A stretch of DNA of 64,000 nucleotides from an uncultured Candidatus Saccharibacteria bacterium (GTDB taxonomy: Bacteria; Patescibacteriota; Saccharimonadia; Saccharimonadales; Saccharimonadaceae), in NCBI GenBank assembly GCA_938046735.1, contig CALIXF010000008.1:1-64000 (forward strand). Direction: 5' to 3'. The translations under genes were made by a program, and so were the position numbers. Under the pieces are notes generated by a model, which was given only the letters and a program-made list of their open reading frames with translations, was not told the DNA's origin and did not search any database. Within the stretch, counting starts at the first letter, position 1, and each line of letters opens with the position of its first letter. Of the stretch, positions 18,123 to 27,924 are shown piece by piece.

Positions 18123-18199
18123 GGGCCGGTAGCTCAGCAGGTTAGAGCACGAGCCTCTTAAGCTTGGTGTCGTGGGTTCGAGTCCCACCCGGCTCACCA
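18123..18199 (+). tRNA. tRNA-Lys (anticodon CUU)
   Basis: Acceptor GGGCCGG/CCGGCTC, anticodon stem CGAGC/GCTTG with loop CTCTTAA (CUU), T loop TTCGAGT, encoded CCA. It stands at the border of a decayed and defence-like region, a common place for integration, though no duplicated tRNA 3' end was found. Confidence 0.94.
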
Positions 18200-18244
18200 A
18201 ATGAAGAACCTGTGGAAAACTTGGGTTCGAAAATGAAATTGAAT

Positions 18245-18275
18245 GGTGATTTATGCTTATAAGTCACCCTTTTTT
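18245..18275 (+). terminator. Terminator downstream of tRNA-Lys
   Basis: A ten-base-pair imperfect stem (18245-18254 with 18259-18268) is followed by TTTTTT. Confidence 0.75.
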
Positions 18276-18860
18276 ATGTATCAATTTCGAGGTCCGAAAC
18301 CATATTTCGTACCAAAATATCCTTTTCGACGAGATCTCCCTTTTCTAATTTGTTAATTAGTAAATTTAGCGGATTCGAAAATTTCTCCACTGTCATGCGT
18401 TTTTTCAGGATTTTTGATTTTAGTTTCAATTTGCTTGATTCTTTCGTCGATATTTATGACATTTTGTCGAGTTCAGTGTACTTTTCGGTAAGATCGTCGA
18501 TCATGCGCTGTTTTGGGTTTTTGGATCAATAGTTCGTGTTGCTCGACATCCAGCTCCTGTATTTTCTTATTCATATATTCTGTCATAACGTCGAACAAGA
18601 CTTATAAATCGGTATTTATCGCTGATTCGATCAAACCTCTCGTAAAGTTGGTCCATAATCACGTACATGCCGTACGTTGTTCTTTTGGTGCGTGCAGGTC
18701 TTTGTTATAGTAATGGTAATTGAGATAATGCGTACCGTAGTGTCCGCGATTTTTGACTGGTATCATAGTGGCCACATAATGAGTATTTAATGAGATGATG
18801 GAATGGTAAGAAATATTTATAACAGATTGATTAAAATGCAACGCTATTTTTTTGAACAAT
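18274..18860 (-). pseudogene. Decayed recombinase-like remnant
   Basis: The minus strand holds several short, mutually frameshifted pieces instead of one gene. One piece, starting near 18396 and ending in TAA at 18274-18276, reads MTVEKFSNPLNLLINKL and then VEKDILVRNMVSDLEID, similar in style to the C-terminus of large serine recombinases. An upstream piece has RGHYGTHYLNYHYY, like a degraded zinc-ribbon region. Coiled-coil-like fragments lie between. Position beside tRNA-Lys and a defence-gene pair fits an integrase relic. The family call is tentative. Confidence 0.3.
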
Positions 18861-19020
18861 TTCTGAATTTTACTAGTATTCTTTTTTGGTTACCACTGGT
18901 TTTAACCTGGCATTACAATGTGCAGATTTATACAGTTGCAGCTCTATTTCAGAGGCTTACAGCAATTCATCGTTTTATATTAGGAAGATATTTTCTCTGT
19001 TGCGATATAATACAGGTAAG

Positions 19021-19821
19021 ATGTTTTTTGAAGAATTAATTCCACGCCAGGATAATTATAGAGTAGTTAGAATATTGCCCGAACATTTTGATTGTCTATG
19101 TTCTGCTACAAGAAGTGATCTACAGGAAATATGTTATGGTAAGGGGGTAGTTTGTCAAGATCCTGAATTATTTACATATAAACATGCGTGTCAAGAGATG
19201 AGTTGTATGCTTAATAATATGCCAGAAACTAATAAAGTTGGGTGTCTTGGAGAGCTAATTATGCATTTAGTTGTTCCTGAAGTGTTTGGATCTACTGTTA
19301 ATTCTTTAAGTAGGTTACTATCTATGTCTGATCGGAATATTAAACATGGCTTTGATTTAAATTTTTGCGAAGATAAAACACATACAATATGGTACGGAGA
19401 AGTTAAATCCGGCAATGATCAAAATCGTAAGGTATTGATGAGAAGAGCTAGAGATGGACTAAACAGATATTTCCTTGGTATCAGTAAGCCAGGTAGTGCT
19501 AGTACAATAAAGAAATGGGAAGTGGCTCTCAATGAAATCAATGCTTTGTATATGGAGCATAATAAAAAACGAAAAGATCTAGTTTCGTTATTAACAAAAA
19601 GTAGACGTGATATTTTAGATGGTACATCACGGAACGCATTAATAATGGTGGTAAATTTTGGTAAGTGTGACAATGAATTTGAATTCGTGGATGATATTGA
19701 GAGTGAATTGTCTAAAATCAAATCTGAGAAAACTTTTGATAGGTGTTTAATTATTTCTGTGAGACGAGAGTTATTTGTTGATGTGTTAGATTTTATTACG
19801 GATGAAGGTAAAATACTATGA
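19021..19821 (+). CDS. HamA-like nuclease (DUF1837), Hachiman-like system
   Basis: A 266-residue soluble protein. The central segment has GFDLNF, then IWYGEVKSG: an acidic residue followed by E-x-K, the catalytic pattern of PD-(D/E)xK nucleases as in DUF1837/HamA. HamA works with the helicase HamB in Hachiman anti-phage defence, cutting DNA when activated. The next gene is a large DEAH helicase, overlapping by ATGA, which is the HamA-HamB order. I chose the ATG at 19021, after CAGGTAAG. The frame stays open up to a TTG at 18886, but that extension looks poor. Family assignment rests on motif and neighbour, not a search. Confidence 0.6.
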   Translation: MFFEELIPRQDNYRVVRILPEHFDCLCSATRSDLQEICYGKGVVCQDPELFTYKHACQEMSCMLNNMPETNKVGCLGELIMHLVVPEVFGSTVNSLSRLLSMSDRNIKHGFDLNFCEDKTHTIWYGEVKSGNDQNRKVLMRRARDGLNRYFLGISKPGSASTIKKWEVALNEINALYMEHNKKRKDLVSLLTKSRRDILDGTSRNALIMVVNFGKCDNEFEFVDDIESELSKIKSEKTFDRCLIISVRRELFVDVLDFITDEGKIL

Positions 19822-22322
19822 ACAAGTATACTTTAAAGGATTTAAGATGGGTTTTTAAGAAAGAGTCAATTAGTAATATTGATACTTTTCTGGACGATTA
19901 TTACGCATTTTTTACTAATATGTCACAGAAAAATACAGATAAGATTATTGGATTCATCGCAACTCTACTGGTAACTGGTGATGATGGACTAATCAAAATG
20001 GCTTACTATTTATCCATTCACTTTGCTGTTATTACTAATGATTTTGCAATACTCCGTGATATATCGGAACGTTTGGGCTATTATCCGGTTGTAGAATTAA
20101 TTAACAAGATAATCAATAATCAGAATAAAGAACCAGGCAATATTAGCAATCTATTGTCGAGGGCATTATCTTTGACGTGTAAAGATAAGTATTATAGAAC
20201 TGAAGAACAATATTATTTTGATAGAAGAGTCTTGGGGCAGAATAATGTTAGAGCTATCGCCCCTACGTCTTATGGAAAATTTCAGCTTATGATACGAAAA
20301 TGTATTGACAAATATGAATCTGGTTATAGGGTTTGTTTAATTATTCCAACAAAATCACTACTTGCTCAGACTGTGTCCGAGATAGCCATGAAAAAAGGTG
20401 ATAGAAATGACGTCATAACTCATCCAGACATGATGACAGCTGCTTTATCCTCAAAGCCACACATAAGTATTTTAACGCAAGAAAGATTAATGTCTATACT
20501 TGTCTCATTCCCAAATATTTCATATGATTACATTTTTATAGATGAGGCTCATAATCTTTTTGACAAAGATCAAAGATCATTACTATTGGCAAGAACTATA
20601 ATTATTCTTAAGACTCGAAACGCAAGTTCTTACATTGATTATTACTCTCCGTTTATTATGAATCCCGAAAAATCATTAGACGTTGTCAGCGTCGATAATA
20701 ATTCCATTATAAGTCGTATAGACGAGTTTGTTAAGGTTCCACAATTTTTTGTATGGAATAGTGAGGATACAACCATTTCTATTTATGATCAGTTTATTGA
20801 TAAATTTTTTGAATTTAAAAGAACTGACTTAGATTTATTTTCTACAACCATAGAGTGCAGTGGAGATAAAAATATTATTTATGCAAATAAGCCAAGTGAT
20901 ATAGAGACAATCGCTAATGAGTTAGCAGTCACAACTAATGAAGTGGTCTTTTGCGAAAAAAGTAAAAAAATCATAGAAGAAGCTTGCGACTCTCTCTCAA
21001 AGTTAGTACATAAATCATATAATTTAAGAAGACTATTGAAGCATGGGATAGTAATTAGTCATGGGCGAATGACGGATATAGTAAAAGGATATGTGGAGTA
21101 TTTGTTTAAAGTAATACCAGAACTAAAGTATATGGTTACTACAAGTACTTTATTGGAAGGGGTTAATATACCTGCTGACAGAATTTTTATTTACGATTAC
21201 AGTAAGGGAAACAAAAAATTGTCTACGTCGTCATTCAATAATTTAATTGGTCGCATCTGTAGATTTAGTGATGTTTTTGCTACGAATAATTATAATATTG
21301 GGCTATTAATTCCAAAAGTTTACATAATGCAAAATACTTGGTTTATGCGACGTAGGGTAAATTCTAAGAATTTTATTAGGTCGGTTGCTAAAGGTGATAT
21401 TGTGCAAAAAGAAATTTTGTTAAATCCTCTACTTGAAGAATATAATGCTAGAGATAAAGTTGAACGCAGAATAAAAGAGACTATAATTCTTGGTAATATA
21501 GATGATAGACGACGTTCTCTATATGGAAAAATAAGTAAAACTCAACCTGTTTTAGCACAAACGGAGTTCGGGAGTTTTTGTTTTAAAAATGGGGTAAATT
21601 TCTTTGATATATTTTCTTTTGAAGTCGCTATTAGTCAGGAACTAGATAAAGTAGATACGATAAAAGACGTAGACACGTTAGTTAATGTCTTAATGAAATG
21701 TATTTTAGAACCAACTTTTAGCTCACATAATTCCAGATGGGTTTATACATTTTTTACAAATGCAACAATGCGGAATCGAATTTTACATATCCTTCGGAAT
21801 AGATCCTCAAATAATTATAATTTCGCTAGACTGATTGCATTAGATATCGGTCGTTGGAAACAGGCTATTAAATTAAATAAGAGATGTGTCATATATGTTG
21901 GAAAAATAGGTGATTGCGATAAGAATGGAGTAAAGGGTCGATTTAATAACTATCATTGTTTCAACGATAGCGATACGAATATGCTTGCTAGTTATGCCGT
22001 TAGTCTAGAAAAAGAGAATCTTGATAATATAGATTACAATCTTATGCCTATAATCGAAACATTAAATAGTCTTCAGAAAATTGACGAGACATTATATAAG
22101 CGATTAAAATATGGTACCGATAATAGTCTTGCTATAGGGTTGGTCAGACTCGGGATTGACTTATCTCTAGCGTCCATTATTATAGAAAATAAGCTTTTGC
22201 TAGAAATGTTTGTGGAAAAGGAAAATACTATAAGATGTAGGGACAAAGAAGAATTACTGTCGAGGATGAGTAAAATTGGCCTTTCAAGTATTTACATAAA
22301 ATTAGCGAACGATTTATTGTAA
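19818..22322 (+). CDS. HamB-like SF2 DEAH helicase with altered Walker A
   Basis: An 834-residue superfamily 2 helicase. Motif I is at residues 148-155 (APTSYGKF), motif Ia IIPTKSLLAQ at about 176-185, DEAH at 242-245, and a motif VI-like LIGRICRF near 475. The C-terminal 300 residues are helical and unassigned. HamB uses ATP to monitor DNA and release the HamA nuclease. Oddity: the residue after the Walker A lysine is Phe155 (TTT, 20280-20282) where Ser or Thr normally binds magnesium. One base change (TTT from TCT) would explain it, so the ATPase may be impaired. The DNA is very AT-rich, suggesting transfer. Confidence 0.6.
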   Translation: MNKYTLKDLRWVFKKESISNIDTFLDDYYAFFTNMSQKNTDKIIGFIATLLVTGDDGLIKMAYYLSIHFAVITNDFAILRDISERLGYYPVVELINKIINNQNKEPGNISNLLSRALSLTCKDKYYRTEEQYYFDRRVLGQNNVRAIAPTSYGKFQLMIRKCIDKYESGYRVCLIIPTKSLLAQTVSEIAMKKGDRNDVITHPDMMTAALSSKPHISILTQERLMSILVSFPNISYDYIFIDEAHNLFDKDQRSLLLARTIIILKTRNASSYIDYYSPFIMNPEKSLDVVSVDNNSIISRIDEFVKVPQFFVWNSEDTTISIYDQFIDKFFEFKRTDLDLFSTTIECSGDKNIIYANKPSDIETIANELAVTTNEVVFCEKSKKIIEEACDSLSKLVHKSYNLRRLLKHGIVISHGRMTDIVKGYVEYLFKVIPELKYMVTTSTLLEGVNIPADRIFIYDYSKGNKKLSTSSFNNLIGRICRFSDVFATNNYNIGLLIPKVYIMQNTWFMRRRVNSKNFIRSVAKGDIVQKEILLNPLLEEYNARDKVERRIKETIILGNIDDRRRSLYGKISKTQPVLAQTEFGSFCFKNGVNFFDIFSFEVAISQELDKVDTIKDVDTLVNVLMKCILEPTFSSHNSRWVYTFFTNATMRNRILHILRNRSSNNYNFARLIALDIGRWKQAIKLNKRCVIYVGKIGDCDKNGVKGRFNNYHCFNDSDTNMLASYAVSLEKENLDNIDYNLMPIIETLNSLQKIDETLYKRLKYGTDNSLAIGLVRLGIDLSLASIIIENKLLLEMFVEKENTIRCRDKEELLSRMSKIGLSSIYIKLANDLL

Positions 22323-22999
22323 TGACACGCGCTTTAGGCTCGTATCAAGAAAAATCGCACTTCTGTTTTCTATATAAATAACTTTTAAAATCCGCTTTCA
22401 ATTAATCGGTACCTATCTATTTACCTATATTTTTAAATATATTGTTAAAAATATTACCGTAATGGTTAATATTTTTCAATTCGGTCCAGAGTTAAAACTT
22501 GCAGATATACCATTTGTTAATGAATAGTGTCTGAATTATCACATTCACTCATTTAGTACGTATGAAATATATATAGAAGAAAATAGTATTCAAATCGTCT
22601 TTGAAGCCCAACCTTGTATGGAGTACTTACCGCGGTTAAGAAGGCGCATGTCAAAATACTGCACTAGTATTTCCAAGCTAATGGATCGAATCACGAACGG
22701 ATGACTTGGTTGATTCTATACACTCAAACTTGTCGTAATCGTGTAAATTAAAGGTGCCGTTGTTCTTCAATATGAAACTTCAAATTATCAAGTAGCAATC
22801 GGTATTAATTCGTCAGGTTAGTTTTTCCTGAATGAATGACGTTTATTATGTTGACCCTTCTGTTTAATAATGAGAGTTTTCGCGAACAATATTATATTGG
22901 ATCAATAGAGTTAAGTGTTTGTATATTGCAAGAAAGTCAATCGTTGTTTCCCCTGGCTCCCGAAAAAGACTGTCTAATCTCTAAAATATTAGTTCAGCG
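22323..22999. other. Gene-poor AT-rich interval after the helicase gene
   Basis: About 680 bp hold no convincing gene. A hairpin TAAAAATATTA/TAATATTTTT (about 22446-22476, continuing with CC/GG) could end the hamAB-like transcript. The rest reads as short broken frames on both strands, consistent with decayed DNA at the far end of the island. Confidence 0.45.
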
Positions 23000-25153
23000 T
23001 TATAAGCCACTCTCTTTATTAATCTTTTGATTTTCTCTATATGCCTCAAAATATCTACGTACCAACGGTTCAAACTGATAGTAAAAACTACTATCCGCCT
23101 GCTTAAGATCTTCTGCATTGAAACGACCACTTTCTATCGCTTGATCAAGTTTAAAGATATTCTCACCATCGTATATACTAGTCTTAAGAGCTCGTGACCC
23201 GTCTTTCATTGTAAAACTAATTTCTATATTATTACAATTTCCAGCTACACTTCGAAAACCGTCATGGATATCTGAATTTTCTGTACTTCTAAGCTGTCGT
23301 CCTACATCTGAAACTACTATGTTTAAATTCTTGATTTGATCAGGCTCTGGCGCTAGTTTATTCTCTCTTGTGGCCTGCTCAATTTCTGAAATATAGTTTT
23401 CTAAAACACCTTCAATAAAATTTAAACGCTTCTGTTGCTCCAATTTTGAAACTTCAAACAATCTCTCTTCTAGCGCAGTAGCACCGTATGACAAAGTTGG
23501 TATATCAAATTTGCGACCGATTGAATCAAGAGAACGATATCGATTTTTATATTTTGACATTGAAAGTAATTCTTCAAGTTTTTGATTCAATTCAAGATAA
23601 TTATTTTTTTCATTAATCGAATCGAGTAGCTTTTCGCCATGTTTTTCAATCTTCTTTTCATAGGCGGCTCGGTCGATATTGATAATTGGTATGTTAAAAA
23701 ACTTAGCGTGTTTTAAGGCCGTTTCGGAAACCGTACCATTTGTAATGATACAATCAGGACTCTTAGGCACCCCATTCTCAGAATAACGCCTCAGTAATAC
23801 CTCGTTATAAATGGATGTTCCATTTACCCCTGTAATTTGATCTAATATATTAGGATCGCTCAAGTTAGTCTCGCTTCTTCCAGCCATATTGCTCGTGCCA
23901 CCATCCCCGTTTGAAATACTAATTATTGAGTCGGCACTAACTTGTTCAAACCCATAAATCAGCTCACCAGGCACGTAACTATCGATGTTTTTCTCGGAAT
24001 CCCGGAAAGATGTAGATATAGTATCTCCTCTAGCATTTTCATTTCTCGTTCCAAACCCACTTGCTTCCATAGCCTTATCTTGTCGTTCATTCCAAACTCC
24101 TGGATTTTTCATTACCTCACGGTAAGTATTTTGCCCAATCTCATCTAGTGGATTATCAACATTACGGTAGTCTACGGTATGAGAAAGTATTGCAAAGGGC
24201 AAACCATTAAGATCGTAAACCGGAATCTCTGATCCTTCAAAAACCATTTTATGTTTCTGAATTTCTGGATTATTAGAAAACGCCTCTGTCTCTAAATCTT
24301 CAACTTTTAACAACCGAGAATTTAAATCTTGTTCAATAATCTCTTGAATTCTTTGCTTTTCAAATCTGTTTTGCTTATTTTGTTCAGTGATATCTCGCGC
24401 TGTTCGCATCTCTCTTTCTAGCTCTTCTTGCTCTTTCTGAGCTTTTTCTATTCTTTCTTGTGCTGCTTTTCTTGCTTCTCGCTCCTTTTGTTGAGCCGCT
24501 TCTATTTTTTGCTTTTCCTCCCATTCTTTCTGACGTAAAATCTCTTCTTCGTGATATTCGATTAAAGCTATGTGCATCGCCTCCCGGTTCCGTCGTTCCT
24601 CACTTCCAGAGATTTTTATTCCCAGCTTATCCATAACAAATCGCGTCGCTTGTTTGAAGAGGCCAGGTCTAGTAGAGACTTGTTTTCTTCTTGCTTCATT
24701 CATCATTTTATAGTCAGATAAGCCTGCTTTTATCTTATCTATTCTTGGTCTTTCTTGCTTATCATAATTCTCAGATATTTTTTTCTTCATCCAAGTCAAA
24801 GAAGATTTCTGATCTGTCGTTTCCGGTTGTTCTGTTTCGCTTAAAAAATGGTTGTCATTATCTTTATGCTCAAAATCTCCAGATTTAGTTTCTAAAGTTG
24901 TCAAATCTGGAGTTATTCTCTGCGTTTCATTAGCTGAAGGTAAAGCCTCACCTCTATCCTTCTCTCGATAAGCTTCTCGTACTCGGTTAGCTGCTTCGAG
25001 TAAATCGTCTTGTTTTTCTTCAATAGTCTTAAATTTATCTTTTTGATTCAATTCTTCTTTTGTGTCTAAATTCATCTTTTGGCTACTAAGTTCGTCCCAG
25101 TAGTTATTTGTTCTAATTCCTGTGTCTCTGTTTTGAACCTCAATATTTTTCAT
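23000..25153 (-). CDS. Large coiled-coil protein, unknown
   Basis: A 717-residue cytoplasmic protein. Residues 1-150 are polar and probably disordered. Residues 190-290 are a long charged coiled coil rich in Glu, Lys, Arg and Gln (EREARKAAQERIEKAQKEQ). Residues 300-560 look folded and include GTSIYNEVLLRRY, then PDCIITNGTVSETALKHAKFFNIPIINID, an alpha/beta stretch that reminds me of domains in bacterial effector or polyvalent proteins. The C-terminal 150 residues are mixed. No signal peptide. No family assigned. It stands alone, divergent from pilB, beside the defence-like island. Confidence 0.55.
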   Translation of the reverse strand: MKNIEVQNRDTGIRTNNYWDELSSQKMNLDTKEELNQKDKFKTIEEKQDDLLEAANRVREAYREKDRGEALPSANETQRITPDLTTLETKSGDFEHKDNDNHFLSETEQPETTDQKSSLTWMKKKISENYDKQERPRIDKIKAGLSDYKMMNEARRKQVSTRPGLFKQATRFVMDKLGIKISGSEERRNREAMHIALIEYHEEEILRQKEWEEKQKIEAAQQKEREARKAAQERIEKAQKEQEELEREMRTARDITEQNKQNRFEKQRIQEIIEQDLNSRLLKVEDLETEAFSNNPEIQKHKMVFEGSEIPVYDLNGLPFAILSHTVDYRNVDNPLDEIGQNTYREVMKNPGVWNERQDKAMEASGFGTRNENARGDTISTSFRDSEKNIDSYVPGELIYGFEQVSADSIISISNGDGGTSNMAGRSETNLSDPNILDQITGVNGTSIYNEVLLRRYSENGVPKSPDCIITNGTVSETALKHAKFFNIPIINIDRAAYEKKIEKHGEKLLDSINEKNNYLELNQKLEELLSMSKYKNRYRSLDSIGRKFDIPTLSYGATALEERLFEVSKLEQQKRLNFIEGVLENYISEIEQATRENKLAPEPDQIKNLNIVVSDVGRQLRSTENSDIHDGFRSVAGNCNNIEISFTMKDGSRALKTSIYDGENIFKLDQAIESGRFNAEDLKQADSSFYYQFEPLVRRYFEAYRENQKINKESGL

Positions 25154-25219
25154 ATTGCTAATATTGTATCGTAAAAATATTAATGTTTATATATAAATAT
25201 CAGTCCGTTTTTCCGCTTG

Positions 25220-25228
25220 TGCTATAAT
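25220..25228 (+). promoter_or_regulatory. Extended -10 promoter of pilB-like gene
   Basis: TGcTATAAT ends 7 nt before the ATG at 25236; no Shine-Dalgarno sequence is present, so the transcript is predicted leaderless. Confidence 0.7.
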
Positions 25229-25235
25229 AAGCCTA

Positions 25236-26876
25236 ATGAACGAACAACAAATCCAGGAGCAACGTCGATCGAATGAGGAGCAGGCTACTTCTTCACGTGC
25301 CATAACGCTTGGTCTCCCTTATCTTGATACTCGACCCATCGAGGAAACTTTGCCACTCCTTTTTGGCATCATTGATATTAAAAGGATGCACAGTGACTAC
25401 ATTTTGCCCTTACAAAAAGGCGGTAACGGCCTTCCTTATCAGTTTATGGTTACCAGCCAAACGCCTCGCAGCACCATCAAAGAATTTAGTGAAAAGTTCA
25501 ACATTAATGGTGATGGTATTGATTTTTTTCTTATCTCAAACAGTGCTTATCAGGTTCTCATGCTCCGTTATGATCCGCCAAAGCAGGTTCATTATGATGA
25601 TATCCGTATTGCCAGTGACGGTGATTCCGAAACCCTAGCTTCGGTTTCGCAAACTCTTAACTCCGTAGGGACTGATAAGGTTTTTGATTTTCTTCTTGAT
25701 CAAGCAGACAAACTTGGTGCTTCTGATATTCACATTGAAAACCTTCGTGAATCCATTCGCATCCGTATGCGTGTCGATGGTATTCTTCATCCTGTGGCTA
25801 ACCTTGAACGTGATCGTTACCGTGTCTTCATGGGCGAACTTGGTTCTCGTGCCGGTATTTCCTCCGCCGCTAAAACTCCGCAGTCTGGACATATGCAGAA
25901 AGATATTTTCCGTGATGGCTCATCACATCTCTTGAATATCCGCGTTGAAACTGTTCCGACTATGTACGGTCAAGATGCTGTACTACGTCTTTTTAATTTT
26001 GATGAATCGCTACTAAATCTTGATCTTCTCGGTCTCTCTGAGCACGAGCTTTCAGAGATCAACGAGGTTATTTCTCATCCGCGTGGACTCGTCCTTATGG
26101 TCGGTCCAACCGGTTCTGGAAAGTCCACCACACTCTATTCCATGATTAATGCTTTGAATACTACGGATCGCAAGATTATTACTCTTGAGGACCCAATTGA
26201 ATATGGCATTTCCGGCATCTCTCAGATCCCAGTCAATACTACTGAGGGCGGTTCTTTTGCCGACGGCCTTCGTTCTATTCTTCGTCTCGACCCAGATGTT
26301 GTGATGGTTGGTGAGATTCGTGATGGTGACACTGCTAAGACTGCCATCCAAGCTTCCATTACTGGACACCTTGTTCTCAGCTCTTTTCACGCAAATTCCA
26401 CTGCCGCGGCTTTTTCTCGTATGATCGACCTTATCGGCACTAACCCAATTTTCTCCAGTTCCATTCGTATGGTCATGGCTCAGCGTCTTGTTCGCAGTCT
26501 TTCAGAGAATAAACGTGAATTTACTCCAGATGAAGCCACTCGTCAATTTGTTCTTTCCAAACTCAAAGGGCTCTCCGAAGAGGTGATTTATGATCAGCTT
26601 GGCTTTAATTTTGATTCAGATAATTTTACTCTCTTTGAAGCCGTACCATCTGGTATCGACGATCCTTTTGGTTACAAAGGACGTAAAGTGATTATGGAGC
26701 AACTTACTGTTTCCGAAGAAGTCCAAAAATACATTCGTGGTGATATTGAAGATATAAACACTAATGCTATTGAACAGACTGCTAGAAAAGCCGGTCTCAT
26801 TACCCTTGAGCAAAAAGGTATCTTGGCTTGCTTGCGTGGTGAAACAACATTGGATGAAATATCAAGGGTGATATAA
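25236..26876 (+). CDS. pilB: Type IV pilus/type II secretion assembly ATPase (PilB/GspE)
   Basis: A 546-residue secretion ATPase that powers pilin polymerisation at the inner membrane. An N2-like domain (residues 130-250, with SDIHIE) precedes the Walker A GPTGSGKSTTL at about 289-299, an Asp box (ITLEDPIEY), Walker B (RLDPDVVMVGEIRD, about 350) and a His box (GHLVLSSFHAN). Oddities: the N-terminal N1 domain is short, and the zinc tetracysteine motif normal in PilB/GspE is missing, with QRLVRSLSENK where QRLxRxxCxxC is usual. The gene pairs with the membrane protein 14 bp downstream. Saccharibacteria use pili for host contact and uptake, so that role is inferred. Confidence 0.85.
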   Translation: MNEQQIQEQRRSNEEQATSSRAITLGLPYLDTRPIEETLPLLFGIIDIKRMHSDYILPLQKGGNGLPYQFMVTSQTPRSTIKEFSEKFNINGDGIDFFLISNSAYQVLMLRYDPPKQVHYDDIRIASDGDSETLASVSQTLNSVGTDKVFDFLLDQADKLGASDIHIENLRESIRIRMRVDGILHPVANLERDRYRVFMGELGSRAGISSAAKTPQSGHMQKDIFRDGSSHLLNIRVETVPTMYGQDAVLRLFNFDESLLNLDLLGLSEHELSEINEVISHPRGLVLMVGPTGSGKSTTLYSMINALNTTDRKIITLEDPIEYGISGISQIPVNTTEGGSFADGLRSILRLDPDVVMVGEIRDGDTAKTAIQASITGHLVLSSFHANSTAAAFSRMIDLIGTNPIFSSSIRMVMAQRLVRSLSENKREFTPDEATRQFVLSKLKGLSEEVIYDQLGFNFDSDNFTLFEAVPSGIDDPFGYKGRKVIMEQLTVSEEVQKYIRGDIEDINTNAIEQTARKAGLITLEQKGILACLRGETTLDEISRVI

Positions 26877-26889
26877 ATAAGAGGTAAAA

Positions 26890-27774
26890 ATGGACCAAAA
26901 CGAACAACAAAATCAAGTCGAGTCACTAAATCAAATTGACCAACTGGACCAAAATCAGCAATCAAACCAAGTTGAGTCGATCCAAGATCAAAATTTACAT
27001 CCTAATCACTATGTTGATCAGCTCGCAACTGAATCTGGTTTTGATACCTCGAGTTATGATAATTCCAAGGATCTTAAAAAACCGGGCAATCCTTGGAAAA
27101 TTGTAGGCATTGTCACCTCTGCTCTTTCTATTCTATTTCTTCTGGTCGCTAGCTTCTTATATTTTTATAGTAATCAAAAAATTGATGAGGGCACAAAATT
27201 AGTCAAGCAATATCAGAAAGAGCTTACAGATAGTAAAACTGTCATCGCTGAATATGAATCTGCTACTAAAACTAAGGTAGTCAATACTAAAGACCAGGAT
27301 GAGGCCAAAACTGAAGATAAGTCCGAGAAGAAAGCTGAAAAGCAGATCGTTAAGTGGAATGACCTCAATATTAACTTCGCTCAACTCACCACCATTGTTG
27401 GCGATGATTATCGTATCACTGGTGGCCGTATTGTGACAAATGAAGATGGTACTAAGGTTATTGCAAAACTTAATGTCTCTAAAATGGAGAAAATTGTGGA
27501 TCCCAATGGTCTCGCTATGCCTCGTTATGTCGATCATGGCATGGCCGCCCAGACTAATGTCTACAGCAGGAAATTACCAAGTGGCGCTTGGCAATATATT
27601 GGAGTCTACTCCGCCAATGGTATGGGTGCAGTTCAATGCAAGGATGTTTCCGAGGAAATGAAAGCCGCTGTTACTGTATTGAATAAATATGAATCCGATC
27701 CTAACATGAAATATTCCTGCACTACTTTCAAAGACGGTAATCCACAGGCCGGCCTCGAAACTACCGTCTTTTAG
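26890..27774 (+). CDS. Membrane-anchored protein in the pilB operon
   Basis: A 294-residue protein. Residues 1-35 are Gln/Asn rich with imperfect QNQVESLNQIDQL-type repeats. A membrane helix lies at about residues 74-96, followed by a coiled coil (about 97-150, ending in a Lys/Glu-rich run) and an extracytoplasmic domain (155-294) with two cysteines (VQCKD, YSCTTF) that could form a disulfide. No family recognised. It follows pilB by 14 bp after GAGGTAAAA, so it may belong to the pilus machinery. Confidence 0.6.
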   Translation: MDQNEQQNQVESLNQIDQLDQNQQSNQVESIQDQNLHPNHYVDQLATESGFDTSSYDNSKDLKKPGNPWKIVGIVTSALSILFLLVASFLYFYSNQKIDEGTKLVKQYQKELTDSKTVIAEYESATKTKVVNTKDQDEAKTEDKSEKKAEKQIVKWNDLNINFAQLTTIVGDDYRITGGRIVTNEDGTKVIAKLNVSKMEKIVDPNGLAMPRYVDHGMAAQTNVYSRKLPSGAWQYIGVYSANGMGAVQCKDVSEEMKAAVTVLNKYESDPNMKYSCTTFKDGNPQAGLETTVF

Positions 27775-27924
27775 CAAAAGTTATAAAAACGTAATAATAA
27801 TTATATAGATTCATAGTTGATTTATTTTCTAGGGATCAATCTATTTTCTTTGCTCGTCTCACCTCTTCCATTTTCTATAAAACTATGTTAAAATAAGTCA
27901 AGTTCTAAGTAATAAAGGTAAAAT

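Noticed and set aside
18123..18240. tRNA-Lys 3' end as an integration (att) site
   Set aside because: I looked for a repeated copy of the tRNA 3' end downstream and found only short GGGTTCGA-like matches.
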